From: Puniceicoccales bacterium
GTDB taxonomy: Bacteria; Verrucomicrobiota; Verrucomicrobiia; Opitutales; UBA9783
Length of the DNA stretch: 54,301 nucleotides
Direction: 5' to 3'
Assembly: GCA_031258545.1 (NCBI GenBank)
Contig: JAIRMU010000002.1
Span: 1-54,301 of the forward strand
Each line of letters starts with the position of its first letter. Positions within the stretch are counted from its first letter, which is position 1. Below the pieces are notes generated by a model. That model was given only the letters and a program-made list of their open reading frames with translations. It had not been told where the DNA came from and ran no database searches. Both the position numbers and the translations under genes were made by a program. Shown here piece after piece: positions 33,675 through 43,105 of the stretch.

Positions 33675-36032
33675 TTACACCTCGGGACGCGCATCACCGT
33701 GTGGTACCCAGCCTCTCTGTTCCAAGGTTTCCATGATACGTGCAGCCCGATTGTAGCCAATTTTTAGACGGCGTTGCAGCAAAGATGTCGAAACGCGATC
33801 CGAAGTTTTGAGCACCTCCAGGGCCTGTGGAATAAGCGCATCTTCATCTTCCGCAGACCACGTATCTCCCTCGGCATCTTCTTCGTTAACATCCAAGACA
33901 CGTTGTACTTCTTCCGCAAATGCCGGCGGGCCATTTTTTGTCAAAAACTGAACCATGTCGTTGATTTCTTCATCGGATACCCAGGCACCCTGAGCGCGAA
34001 TCAGTTGGGACGCTCCAGGCGGAATAAATAACATATCCCCTTTCCCGATTAAACTGTCGGCACCTCCCACATCCAAAATGGTTCGACTGTCTACTTTTGA
34101 AGCAACTTTAAACGCGATGCGACTCGGTAAATTTGCCTTGATAATCCCCGTAATAACGTTAACCGACGGCCTTTGGGTGGCAATGATCAAATGAATGCCG
34201 GCAGCCCTTGCAAGTTGTGCCAGTCGGGCAATGCACGTTTCAATATCGCCGGGAGCCACCATCATTAGATCGGCCAACTCGTCAATAATGCACACAATGT
34301 AGGGCAAATGGCGCATATTTTTCTCCGCAGCGTTTTCGGTGGATAGCTTTTTTACCTTGTCGTTAAAAATTGCAATATTGCGCGCTCCATGCCCCGCAAA
34401 TAACTGATACCGTCGTTCCATTTCCCCAATCAACCATTTAAGCGCCGAAGGAACACGCTTAGGCTCCGTTACCACCGGAATGAGCATATGCGGTAGATCG
34501 TTGTATAACTTCATTTCAACGATTTTTGGATCCACCATGATAAACTTTAATTCCTCCGGGCTTGAATGGAACAACAACGAAGCAATGATGGCATTGATGC
34601 AGACCGTCTTGCCGGATCCCGTAGAACCTGCTATCAACAAGTGAGGCATTTTTGTCAAATCTGCGACGATCGGCTTACCCGTAACTTCTTTGCCCAAAAC
34701 AATGGGGATTTCGGCGTCCGAATGCGCCCAGGCTTTCGATTCCAAAATTTCACGCAAACAAACTGGCAAAGGAAACTTGTTTGGAATCTCTATACCCACG
34801 CAACCCCTACCGGGTACCGGAGCCTGAATGCGTACGGATAACGCTTTTAATCCCAAAGCAATATTTTTGTCCAATGTGGTAATTTTTTCTACCCGAACAC
34901 CCCGGGCCGGTGTGACCTCATACCTTGTAATTACAGGTCCCGATTGGATTGCTTCCACTTTAACTTCGACCCCAAATTCGGCAAGCTTTTGCACAAGATC
35001 TTGCGCCGTTTCATAGTAATCTTCACCCTCATTGGCATCCTTTAAAATGGGGGGTGGTTCTTTCAGTAATTCGATGGGAGGGAAAAGATAATCGCCCGAT
35101 TTTTCAGGTATTGACCCCGAAGACTTTTCCACAACTTCACTTTCCAATACCTTAATTGCTTGGATGGCCTTTCCCTTACGCACTTCTTGCAAACAAGGTT
35201 CACCGGTGACGCGTGTTCCCGGCGTTTCAAGCCGCGCAGCATTTGGATTCGACGATGCCGCTTCCAAGGTCACAAGTTTGTTGATGGGAATCTGCCGCTC
35301 ACCTTCCGAAAACGCATTTTTTGCTTGCCCTGAAACTTTTCTTTGTCGCCTATTTAGAAGGGTTTTTACACGACCTGTGTACGCCACACAACCTTTGCGC
35401 AATATCGCAACGAGTCCGTTGAAACCGTTCTTCCAAAAAATTTTCAGACCTACCAAGCCCCGTTTTAAGCCTCCCGTAATCCAATAAAAGATGCGACCGG
35501 AACTTGCAAAGGCTAAAAGTGTGGAGCAAAGTGCACTCGGGATTAAAACAAGCATGCAGCCGATTTCTCCAAAATAGCGCGCAAAAATGTATTGAAAGAG
35601 GTATAATCCCATCAAACCACCGGCACCCGCCGAAAAAAGATGATAATTTGGAGTCCACCATCGCAACGCTTCGAGAAAGGCAAACAGGGTGGTGGTGCAA
35701 AAGCAGGCTAGACCCAGGAAAAACCATTTCCATCGGGAACATTTTTCTCCGCGTCCCATAAAAAATAAAATGCCCGTCCACAATAAGTATATGGGCAACA
35801 ACCAAGCTGCCACACCCCCTATGCGATAGGCATAAAAAGAAAAATAGACGCCGCAATATCCCAGTCGATTCCCGTGCGATTGCCAATGATTGTGCGCTTT
35901 TGTGGTATAAAACTGAGATTGTAAAGGATCGTAATCGACAAAAGATAAGGCCATAAACAAGCCCATAAGGATTAAAAAAAATCCCCAAAAAGGCTTCTGT
36001 AAATGTATTTTGTCTTTATCGGACACAGGCAT
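33675..36032 (-). CDS. ftsK: DNA translocase FtsK/SpoIIIE
   Basis: A 785-residue septal DNA pump that clears and aligns chromosome ends for XerCD recombination. The N-terminus has about four membrane helices (residues 15-190), then a linker of roughly 130 residues. The motor domain contains IAGSTGSGKTVCINAI near residue 470, the VDPKIVEM block and the LPYIVCIIDELADLMM Walker B region. The C-terminal gamma domain (YNRAARIMETLEQRGWV) reads polar KOPS sequences. The ATG at 36032 is divergent from the antiporter gene. Length is slightly short because the linker is small. Confidence 0.96.
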   Translation of the reverse strand: MPVSDKDKIHLQKPFWGFFLILMGLFMALSFVDYDPLQSQFYTTKAHNHWQSHGNRLGYCGVYFSFYAYRIGGVAAWLLPIYLLWTGILFFMGRGEKCSRWKWFFLGLACFCTTTLFAFLEALRWWTPNYHLFSAGAGGLMGLYLFQYIFARYFGEIGCMLVLIPSALCSTLLAFASSGRIFYWITGGLKRGLVGLKIFWKNGFNGLVAILRKGCVAYTGRVKTLLNRRQRKVSGQAKNAFSEGERQIPINKLVTLEAASSNPNAARLETPGTRVTGEPCLQEVRKGKAIQAIKVLESEVVEKSSGSIPEKSGDYLFPPIELLKEPPPILKDANEGEDYYETAQDLVQKLAEFGVEVKVEAIQSGPVITRYEVTPARGVRVEKITTLDKNIALGLKALSVRIQAPVPGRGCVGIEIPNKFPLPVCLREILESKAWAHSDAEIPIVLGKEVTGKPIVADLTKMPHLLIAGSTGSGKTVCINAIIASLLFHSSPEELKFIMVDPKIVEMKLYNDLPHMLIPVVTEPKRVPSALKWLIGEMERRYQLFAGHGARNIAIFNDKVKKLSTENAAEKNMRHLPYIVCIIDELADLMMVAPGDIETCIARLAQLARAAGIHLIIATQRPSVNVITGIIKANLPSRIAFKVASKVDSRTILDVGGADSLIGKGDMLFIPPGASQLIRAQGAWVSDEEINDMVQFLTKNGPPAFAEEVQRVLDVNEEDAEGDTWSAEDEDALIPQALEVLKTSDRVSTSLLQRRLKIGYNRAARIMETLEQRGWVPHGDARPEV

Positions 36033-36133
36033 GAAAACAATCGTATTACAATGCGTTTTTCACAAAACAGGCAACATTATTGTCGTTAAAATAAAAGATT
36101 GCCTCCATCCGGAGAGGACGTAGGCTAAAGGTC

Positions 36134-37543
36134 ATGCGCGTGTTTTTACTACTACTGTTATTTGGACCTAACATAGCCTATGGGAACAACTTGCCTTTAG
36201 CGGACGCACTGGCGCAACGGATAAATGCGGATCCTTTTTATTTAATCTCAACATGTATTTTTCTGGGCGCCATCTTGCATACATTTTTAGCCAGCGCATT
36301 CACCAAACATGCGCAGTCCCTAACCATGCAAGGGGGACATGCCACTTACAAATCGCAAATTTATCATCTTTTAGGAGAAGTTGAAGTTATTTTTGCCCTC
36401 TGGTTGCTGCCACTGGTACTGTGTTTTACGTATTACAAGGGTTGGGGCGCCACCATTCACTATTTTGAAACGCGACAATACACAGAACCCATTTTTGTTG
36501 TTGTCATCATGACCATTGCCGCCACACGTCCCATTTTGACGCTCGCTGAAAGTATATTGCGATTGCTGGTCAAGTGCTTCGGAGGAGAAACCCCCGCAAC
36601 GTGGTGGATCTGTATTTTGACATTTGCCCCTTTGTTGGGATCCGTGATCACAGAACCTGCGGCCATGACGATAGCAGCCCTTCTGTTGGCCAAACAAGTT
36701 TTGATTCACAATGCCAATACTGCTTTTGCCTACGCAACCCTAGGGCTACTTTTTGTGAACGTATCCATAGGTGGCGTTTTGACGAATTTTGCCGCCCCAC
36801 CCATTCTGATGATCGCCACTCGATGGCATTGGAATTCCAGTTTTGTATTTAAACATTTTGGCCTGGAAGCCATATTGAGTATTTTGATGTCAACCTTATT
36901 TTATGCACTCATTTTTTGTAGGCAATTGCGCAAGATGAACCGTCAAGCCAAAGCCTGTGCATCTTCTGATAAATCGCACGAAAAAATTCCACCCGGCATC
37001 ATCCTAGCACACATTTTATTTCTCATCTGGACCGTCTTTAACGCGCACCATATCCCTTTTCTTATTTGGGGTTTTCTGGCATTTTTGGTTTTTACGCGCA
37101 TGACTGCCGTGCACCAAAGTCCAATTGCCTTACGTAATGCCCTATTGGTAGGCTGTTTTCTAGCAGGCCTCGTGACACACGGTGGATTGCAGGAATGGTG
37201 GATTGAAATTATTTTATCGCGCTTGGGGGAACAATCGTTATTTTTTGGAGCTTTATGCCTAACGGCCTTCAACGACAATGCGGCCATCACTTATTTGGCT
37301 TCATTGGTCCCGGATTTCGAAAATAATTTTTACCTACAATACGCCGTTGTCAGCGGTGCCGTGGCGGGTGGCGGACTCACCGTCATCGCAAACGCACCGA
37401 ATCCAGCAGGACAGTCCCTATTGTCAAAATTCTTTACCAATGCCATCGTTAAACCCATCCCTCTTTTCTTGGGTGCCCTCATTCCCACTTTATTTACAAT
37501 ACTTAGTTTTAGAGTTTTGGCGCATTGGCTTTTCTCAGTGTAA
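36134..37543 (+). CDS. Putative Na+/H+ antiporter (PF07399-like)
   Basis: A 469-residue polytopic membrane protein with an N-terminal signal-like or first helix and about a dozen membrane segments. Sequence blocks such as HLLGEVEVIFALWL, FAPLLGSVITEPAAMTIAALLL and NVSIGGVLTNFAAPPILMIA match the putative Na+/H+ antiporter family known from Chlamydiae and other PVC bacteria. Activity is inferred from family annotation, not from a defined ion site. It may help cytosolic pH and sodium balance. It is followed 200 bases on by a strong terminator. Confidence 0.88.
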   Translation: MRVFLLLLLFGPNIAYGNNLPLADALAQRINADPFYLISTCIFLGAILHTFLASAFTKHAQSLTMQGGHATYKSQIYHLLGEVEVIFALWLLPLVLCFTYYKGWGATIHYFETRQYTEPIFVVVIMTIAATRPILTLAESILRLLVKCFGGETPATWWICILTFAPLLGSVITEPAAMTIAALLLAKQVLIHNANTAFAYATLGLLFVNVSIGGVLTNFAAPPILMIATRWHWNSSFVFKHFGLEAILSILMSTLFYALIFCRQLRKMNRQAKACASSDKSHEKIPPGIILAHILFLIWTVFNAHHIPFLIWGFLAFLVFTRMTAVHQSPIALRNALLVGCFLAGLVTHGGLQEWWIEIILSRLGEQSLFFGALCLTAFNDNAAITYLASLVPDFENNFYLQYAVVSGAVAGGGLTVIANAPNPAGQSLLSKFFTNAIVKPIPLFLGALIPTLFTILSFRVLAHWLFSV

Positions 37544-37749
37544 ACGATCCACTGAACATTTTCTCGCACTCTCCAGAAAAATTGCAAGGACGGTTAGAAA
37601 ATGGCAAAAGGCAGTCAATCGTATGATTGAAAACAGCATACTTTGGTGTAAATCCGCAAGATGCCCGTAATCCGAAAATTTGGGTGACTCGGGTGATCAA
37701 ACGGAACCGTAGGTGCGAATGAAGCATAACATTTATTTTACCTACAATA

Positions 37750-37781
37750 AAAAACGCCCTTAAACACAGAAGGGCGTTTTT
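37750..37781. terminator. Bidirectional rho-independent terminator
   Basis: A 12-bp perfect stem (37750-37761 with 37770-37781; core AACGCCCTT/AAGGGCGTT) with an 8-base loop. A-rich and T-rich flanks make it work in both directions. It ends the antiporter transcript from the left and the chaperone operon from the right. Confidence 0.85.
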
Positions 37782-37799
37782 CTTTAGTAGGCAAAACGA

Positions 37800-37988
37800 C
37801 TACGCCAAATAAGACTTAGCTTGCAAATAAGATATTCCTTGCCGAGGTACGGCTGGAGGAATTTGGTTCGTATGTTGCAAATGCTTAACGTTATGGTCGT
37901 TAAGTTCACCTACATGATCAAGAAGTAGGGGCGCAAACGCACCTCTACGGGTACTCCTTTGAGAGCAATTTATTGTATCTATATGCAT
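37800..37988 (-). CDS. Small protein (62 residues) downstream of a type III secretion chaperone; candidate chaperone client
   Basis: A 62-residue frame with an unusually clear ribosome binding site (AGGAAGGA, 6 bases before ATG 37988) that ends just before the strong terminator at 37750-37781. It follows the CesT-like chaperone gene by 46 bases on the same strand, so both are probably on one transcript. The sequence is rich in Gln, His and Pro, with a hydrophobic AFAPLLL patch near residue 19 and no signal peptide. No homology is recognised. The neighbour suggests a secreted effector or an export-competent fragment, by the guilt-by-association rule for class I chaperones. Coding status is supported by signals, not by homology. 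Confidence 0.5.
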   Translation of the reverse strand: MHIDTINCSQRSTRRGAFAPLLLDHVGELNDHNVKHLQHTNQIPPAVPRQGISYLQAKSYLA

Positions 37989-38034
37989 AAGTGTTCCTTC
38001 CTAGATTATATACGCAAATGGTTGTTTGGAAACA

Positions 38035-38469
38035 TTACTTTTCATTCTCCATTCTCTCGGTTGCCTCCCTAATGAAATTTTCAATACGGCTAATCCATTT
38101 TTCGATGACTTCAACAAAAGTGGCCAACTCATCTTCAAAGCCTTCAATATGTTTTAACGGCCAATCGAAGGCCTTTGCCAAAACTAAAGATTGCGATTGC
38201 TTGTCGATGCCCAAAGTCCCACCATCCGTCTCATTCCAAAAGAAATTCCCTTCCAGAGCTTTTTCAAAAACAGTTTCGCGGCAATCGAGTGGGATTTCTC
38301 CAACGTAAGCATAGATCACCAATTTACTACCTTCTTCGTCAAAATCGATGTTGAGAACAATTTTTTCGTCAAACAACAAAATACAATGATTATTTTCATC
38401 CAAACACAAATCGGGTAAACTGAGCCCCTCTCCAATGCGCTTTAAAAGATCATTTACACGTTCTTTCAT
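38035..38469 (-). CDS. CesT/SycE-like type III secretion chaperone
   Basis: A 144-residue acidic protein with the class I chaperone pattern: helix MKERVNDLLKRIGEGL, strands CILLFDEKIVLNIDF and KLVIYAYVGEIPL, the LEGNFFWNETDGGTLGID block and the C-terminal helix FVEVIEKWISRIENF. Such chaperones form dimers that keep effectors unfolded and lead them to the type III secretion ATPase. ATG 38469 is chosen over TTG 38511, giving the usual family length. No secretion apparatus genes appear in the window. The next gene downstream is the 62-residue product. The call is by pattern; a structurally similar but unrelated protein is possible. Confidence 0.75.
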   Translation of the reverse strand: MKERVNDLLKRIGEGLSLPDLCLDENNHCILLFDEKIVLNIDFDEEGSKLVIYAYVGEIPLDCRETVFEKALEGNFFWNETDGGTLGIDKQSQSLVLAKAFDWPLKHIEGFEDELATFVEVIEKWISRIENFIREATERMENEK

Positions 38470-38749
38470 CGTTACAAAATCATTGTAAGCATGTTTATTT
38501 GTTGTACACAAGTCAAAAATGACTTATTTCGCCACAAAAATTTTCTCGTACCACGACACATCTTCACATCGCAATTTGCCCACTTTCTATCGTTATCTGT
38601 CCAGCAAAATATTTTTTGCATGGAAACAACTTTGAAACATAAAATTGGATGCTTCACTTTCACAACCTCGATTGCTAACGCAACCGCAAGAAGGCGCATT
38701 TACCAAAATAAGTATTGTCAAAATGTGCGCACCATTTAAAGAAATTAGT

Positions 38750-41254
38750 ATGGAAAAGCAGATGGCGGCGAGTACGCCCATGATGCAACAATACCTGTCG
38801 GTGCACAAAAAATTACCCCAAGATACGATTTTATTTTTTCGCCTAGGCGATTTTTATGAAATGTTTTTTGACGATGCCGAAACGGGGGCAAAAATTCTAG
38901 GACTTACCCTCACGCAACGTTCCGGTATTCCCATGGCAGGCATTCCTTTTCACGCTTCCGAGACGTACATTGATAAACTGCTTAAGGCGGGAAAGAAAGT
39001 GGCCATTTGCGATCAGATGGAAGCCCCCCAGCCCGGCAAAAAGTTGGTCGATCGCTCGTTGACGCGTATTTTGACGCCCGGAACCGTTTTGGAAGATTCT
39101 CAGATTGAGTCCAAAAGTAATCACTACATCCTCTGCGTTACCCTGGATCACAACGCTTTAAATGCAGCGTGGTTAGATTTATCAACCAGTGAATTTACCA
39201 TTGCCTCGGAAACGCAGCGCCAAGATCTTTTGTCTTTTCTGTGCGCTTTGGATGTCAAAGAAATTGTTCTTTCCGAACGAACGACGCAGGAGCACAAAAC
39301 CTTTTTGGCTCCGCTTTTGTGCAATAAAGCTATTTCCGAACTTCCCCATTTCGCATTCGAACAAACGCAGTCTCGAAAAAACTTGGAAAAACTTTTGGGA
39401 GTGCAACATCTGGAAGGCTTTGGTATTCCACCGGATTGCCTTGCATTGGGTTGCGCAAACGCGCTTGTGGCCTACATTACCGAAAACCTATTTCACTCCC
39501 CAAAAAATCTTAATAAAATCACTTTGCACACGTGTGCGCACAATATGATTTTAGATGCGTCTACCGTAAAAAATTTGGAAATATTTCAGACGCAGCAGGG
39601 AACTCGCGAAGGCTCCCTGTTAAGCTTTTTGGATAACACAAAGACGGCTGCCGGTAGCCGATTGGTTCAACATTATTTAACTTACCCTCTACTCGATTTA
39701 CGGCAAATTCAAGTGCGGCAAAATCTCATTCAAATCTTTTATGACCAACCTCTAATAACGCGTAGTATCCAGGAATGCTTGAAACGTACACGCGACTTAA
39801 ATCGTATTTTATCGCGCCTTTACAATCGACTACGCACGCCCAGAGAACTGGGTGCCATTCGGGAAACCTTGGACCAACTCCCCTTCATCAAGGCTAAATT
39901 GCAGACTTTGGATTCACCCGAAGTCCAACATTTAACCCAAAATATTCACCTATTTCAAGATCTTTTGCGTCACCTACAGGATGCACTCGAAGAAACTTTG
40001 CCCAACGACTTGACGGAAGGGAATTACATCAGGGCAGGTTACGACGAAACGCTGGATCAATTGCGTTCTACGCAAGTGCAAAATAAAACTTGGCTGCAAG
40101 ATTTTGAACGTACGGAACAACAACGCACGGGTATTCGAAATTTACGGGTCAAGTACAATGCCGCAGCCGGATTCTTTATCGAGGTTACAAAATCTAACCT
40201 AAATCTTGTTCCCTGTCATTATGTTCGCAAGCAAACCATGGCACACGTTGAACGTTATTCGACGGAAGAGTTAAAGGCTAAAGAAGATTTTATTTTACAC
40301 GGACAAACACGCGCCATTGAGCGCGAAAAAGTTTTATTTGCCCAATTGGTGGAAGCGGTTCTTGTGCACGCAAGCCCATTGCAACAAACTGCGCAGACAT
40401 TGGCCGAAATTGACGTCTTTACCGGTTGGAGTTGTTTGGCCAGAAACTGCCACTACACGAAACCTAATGTGGATACGAGCACCGCTTTTGAAATTGAAGC
40501 GGGACGCCATCCTCTTGTGGAAGCCTCTTTGCGGGCCAATCAAGGATTGTCTCAAACATTTGTTGCCAACGACCTCCATTTGGACGCCCAAGGGCGACAA
40601 ATTTTGATCCTCACGGGTCCGAATATGGCCGGCAAATCAACCTACATTCGCCAAAATGCCCTTATGGCACTCATGGCTCACATGGGATGTTGGGTCCCCG
40701 CTCAATCGTGTCGTATGGGATGGGTGGATCGCATTTTTTCCCGCATTGGAGCCAGTGACGATCTTGCACGCGGCCAATCCACTTTCATGGTTGAAATGCT
40801 TGAAACGGCCAATATCTTAAATAATGCAACGCAACGCAGTTTAATTATCTTGGACGAAATTGGACGTGGGACAAGTACGTACGATGGTTTAAGTATTGCG
40901 TGGTCCGTTGTAGAATATTTACATCGAGATGCAGAAATGGGACCACGGACACTGTTTGCAACCCATTATCGCGAACTAACTCAACTGGAAAAGCTTTTCC
41001 CGCGCATCTTCAACGCCTATATAGCTGTTAAAGAGTGGAACGACGAAATCTTATTCGTTCACCAAATATGCGCCGGATGTGCCCATCGATCTTATGGTAT
41101 TCAAGTGGCCAAACTTGCCGGCCTTCCAACCGCCGTTATTGAACGCGCCAAAACCATTCTGGCCAGCATAGAATCGGAAGGTAAAGTTTTACGAAAATTG
41201 CTCCACGAACGTACCCCGCCTTCCGACACACAACCCCAATTGGACTTACTTTAA
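38750..41254 (+). CDS. mutS: DNA mismatch repair protein MutS
   Basis: An 834-residue mismatch sensor. The N-terminus has the TPMMQQYL motif and the mismatch-wedge Phe-x-Glu in RLGDFYEMFF near residue 35. The ATPase has Walker A LTGPNMAGKST near 623, Walker B IILDEIGRGTSTYDG and the ATHYRELTQLE switch. ATG 38750 best matches known N-termini (METs at 38723 and a TTG at 38645 are longer options). No mutL is nearby. Spans the domain set of full-length MutS, so mismatch repair is likely intact. Confidence 0.96.
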   Translation: MEKQMAASTPMMQQYLSVHKKLPQDTILFFRLGDFYEMFFDDAETGAKILGLTLTQRSGIPMAGIPFHASETYIDKLLKAGKKVAICDQMEAPQPGKKLVDRSLTRILTPGTVLEDSQIESKSNHYILCVTLDHNALNAAWLDLSTSEFTIASETQRQDLLSFLCALDVKEIVLSERTTQEHKTFLAPLLCNKAISELPHFAFEQTQSRKNLEKLLGVQHLEGFGIPPDCLALGCANALVAYITENLFHSPKNLNKITLHTCAHNMILDASTVKNLEIFQTQQGTREGSLLSFLDNTKTAAGSRLVQHYLTYPLLDLRQIQVRQNLIQIFYDQPLITRSIQECLKRTRDLNRILSRLYNRLRTPRELGAIRETLDQLPFIKAKLQTLDSPEVQHLTQNIHLFQDLLRHLQDALEETLPNDLTEGNYIRAGYDETLDQLRSTQVQNKTWLQDFERTEQQRTGIRNLRVKYNAAAGFFIEVTKSNLNLVPCHYVRKQTMAHVERYSTEELKAKEDFILHGQTRAIEREKVLFAQLVEAVLVHASPLQQTAQTLAEIDVFTGWSCLARNCHYTKPNVDTSTAFEIEAGRHPLVEASLRANQGLSQTFVANDLHLDAQGRQILILTGPNMAGKSTYIRQNALMALMAHMGCWVPAQSCRMGWVDRIFSRIGASDDLARGQSTFMVEMLETANILNNATQRSLIILDEIGRGTSTYDGLSIAWSVVEYLHRDAEMGPRTLFATHYRELTQLEKLFPRIFNAYIAVKEWNDEILFVHQICAGCAHRSYGIQVAKLAGLPTAVIERAKTILASIESEGKVLRKLLHERTPPSDTQPQLDLL

Positions 41255-42015
41255 AACCTGCAGCATCCAAGCGGCGTGATGCCGGATATCGTGGCATCCA
41301 CATTGGGGACAATCACCGCTTCGACAAAAATATTGAACAGAATTATCAGCAAGTATGAGTTTTATAAGTCGGGACTTCCAAAAGATTATTCGGTCGCGAT
41401 ATTTTAAGCATCATTACGGATTCGACCGCCTAACTGGAGTATCTACAGAAATCATTTCGATCGTTTATCCACGATGCATGATGTATGCGCTCTAATTTGA
41501 CAATTTTTATTTGATGCCGACGACAACACGAATTCGGGTACATAATGGAGAGAATAGCGACGATACGGTTATGCATCATTGCGTTGGGCATGTGGTGGTG
41601 GCGCATAATTTTTTGTAGTGTCTATTTCTCTAAGTCACATTACCAGAAAGTGCTTGAGAAAAAAGTGGTAGCGTAAAAACTGCAGTAATCCTAACCCAGA
41701 ACATGGCATCAAAGGCACATTATTTTATCCACATCTACGCCAATACCCGATTAGAGCCTAAGTAAGGAGCAAAACAATAAAACCATTAGTATGATTAACC
41801 AAAAAAAGTATATTTTTCTCCGACACAATTTAAATCTACTATGGCATTTTGCCCATGATATGCATCTCCCAGTTTAGTGGAAGCCCAGGTAAAATTTGTT
41901 TCAAGCCGAAGACTTTTTTCATTGCATATAACTCTCCCAAAGATCAATGCAATGTATCGTCAAGAATGTACAAGTTGTGGGAAAAGAACTGAGCCAGCCA
42001 ACATCGTTTTCAGCC
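41255..42015. other. Long stretch without a recognised gene
   Basis: No convincing gene in 760 bases. A minus-strand open piece near 41400-41245 reads DCPQCGCHDIRHH, a zinc-ribbon-like cluster with no start codon, close to the mutS end. The rest is AT-rich with frequent stops in all frames. This may be a decayed gene or an untranslated tail of the pseudopilin transcript. Confidence 0.3.
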
Positions 42016-42966
42016 TCAGTAGTACCGGTTTTCCCAAGTCGTATTACTACTAGGATTTGTCGATCCGGGGCATTCGGGTAAGGTGCATATCATGCCACCG
42101 TTTGTATTATCCTTAATCACATATCTTTCGTCCATGATTGATCGGAGCTTACGGTAACACTTTTCCAGATCCGTAGTATTTGACCTAATGCCAGTTAACG
42201 ATACTCCCGAAGTATAAGGTTTATGAGAAGTATCTGCCATCCAATTTTCTACATCATATCCGTATGCCGCCTTCCCCAATGGTTTGCGATTCCATTTTTT
42301 TGTCGAAAGATTCATCAAATGACTGGGTACAAATGGGCGTAATTTATCCGGTATAGCGTCCCAATTGGCATCCGGTGGAAATTCATTAAAAATAAGATAG
42401 TAATTGCGGCAGGCTTTGAGGATATCCACGGTATCCTCCAGCGTTGCATTGAGTCGAAAATCTTCCGTAGCCTTTCTAAAGCCCGGAATGGCGATGGCGG
42501 TAAGGATAGCCACAATGCATAGGGTGACAACGACTTCGATGAGCGTAAAGCCGTTACGAGCTGTGGATGCGGATAAATACTCCGATGCTTGATTAGGGAC
42601 TGATCTCCGCCTGGGTTTTAATCCTGGTACCGACTGCAACCCCTGGACCAGCTTTAACTCACGACTGGAGTGTAACCGCCGGTTCGGTTCAAAACCGTTT
42701 CGAGCTGTGGATGGATACTTTGATTGTTCTTGTACGTCTTTCCCCGAAAACGGCGGCGTATGGGCAACCCCGGGACGTATGCAACGAACCGCACCGAAAA
42801 AAGCGCTGCGAAGGCATGCAAGCCCGTGAAGTAATCCTAAACTGCCGAAGGATTTCAACCTTTGTTTCGACTTCAGCTCCCGGCCTGGTTCTAACCTTCG
42901 GCTTGGTCTTAATTCATAGACGGATTCCCACTCTCGACTTAGTTCCGATCCTCGACCGGCTCCCAA
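42016..42966 (-). CDS. Type IV pilin-like / pseudopilin with unusual repeat-derived leader
   Basis: The mature part is a pseudopilin: RNG, then FTLIEVVVTLCIVAILTAIAIP (Phe at +1 and Glu at +5), followed by a GspG-like soluble domain with KPLGKAAYGYDVENW. Prepilin peptidase would cut at Gly139/Phe140 of the longest frame. The 139 residues before it are odd: they are built of degenerate LxSxRE hexapeptides, contain a second STARNGF at 86-92 and have no ATG. Available starts are TTG 42966 and TTG near 42639. The true start is unresolved, and the leader may be read from further upstream through the 8-bp repeats. Confidence 0.7.
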   Translation of the reverse strand: MGAGRGSELSREWESVYELRPSRRLEPGRELKSKQRLKSFGSLGLLHGLACLRSAFFGAVRCIRPGVAHTPPFSGKDVQEQSKYPSTARNGFEPNRRLHSSRELKLVQGLQSVPGLKPRRRSVPNQASEYLSASTARNGFTLIEVVVTLCIVAILTAIAIPGFRKATEDFRLNATLEDTVDILKACRNYYLIFNEFPPDANWDAIPDKLRPFVPSHLMNLSTKKWNRKPLGKAAYGYDVENWMADTSHKPYTSGVSLTGIRSNTTDLEKCYRKLRSIMDERYVIKDNTNGGMICTLPECPGSTNPSSNTTWENRYY

Positions 42967-42985
42967 CCGTTGACCGAGGTCTTCG
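42586..42985. repeat. Degenerate 18-bp minisatellite in two blocks around a duplicated pseudopilin motif
   Basis: Block 1 (about 42840-42985) and block 2 (about 42586-42690) are built of diverged 18-bp units, which on the minus strand give hexapeptides such as LEPGRE, LKSKQR, LRPSRR, LHSSRE, LKLVQG and LKPRRR. Between them lies a copy of STARNGF (42691-42711), 144 bases (8 x 18) upstream of the real one (42547-42567). A dyad GAGGTC/GACCTC sits at about 42976-42990. Confidence 0.6.
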
Positions 42986-43022
42986 ACCTCCGGAATGCCA
43001 TTGGCAACTAAGCGCTCAGACG

Positions 43023-43105
43023 CTTGAGGTCTTGAGGTCTTGAGGTCTTGAGGTCTTGAGGTCTTGAGGTCTTGAGGTCTTGAGGTCTTGAGGTCTTGAG
43101 GTCTT
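43023..43105. repeat. Tandem 8-bp repeat, ten copies
   Basis: CTTGAGGT is repeated exactly ten times from 43023 to 43102, followed by a partial CTT. The array is perfect, so it is young or maintained. It lies upstream (in transcription sense) of the pseudopilin frame. An 8-base unit changes the reading frame with every unit gained or lost. Confidence 0.97.

Noticed and set aside
35350-35988. 212-codon minus-strand frame inside ftsK
   Set aside because: Out-of-frame shadow of the ftsK membrane region with no ribosome binding site or homology.
38645-38749. TTG-started extension of MutS
   Set aside because: MutS homology begins at the TPMMQQYL region; ATG 38750 (or 38723) is more natural.
43023-43105. 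CRISPR-like array
   Set aside because: The units are 8 bp, contiguous and without spacers; it is a simple tandem repeat.
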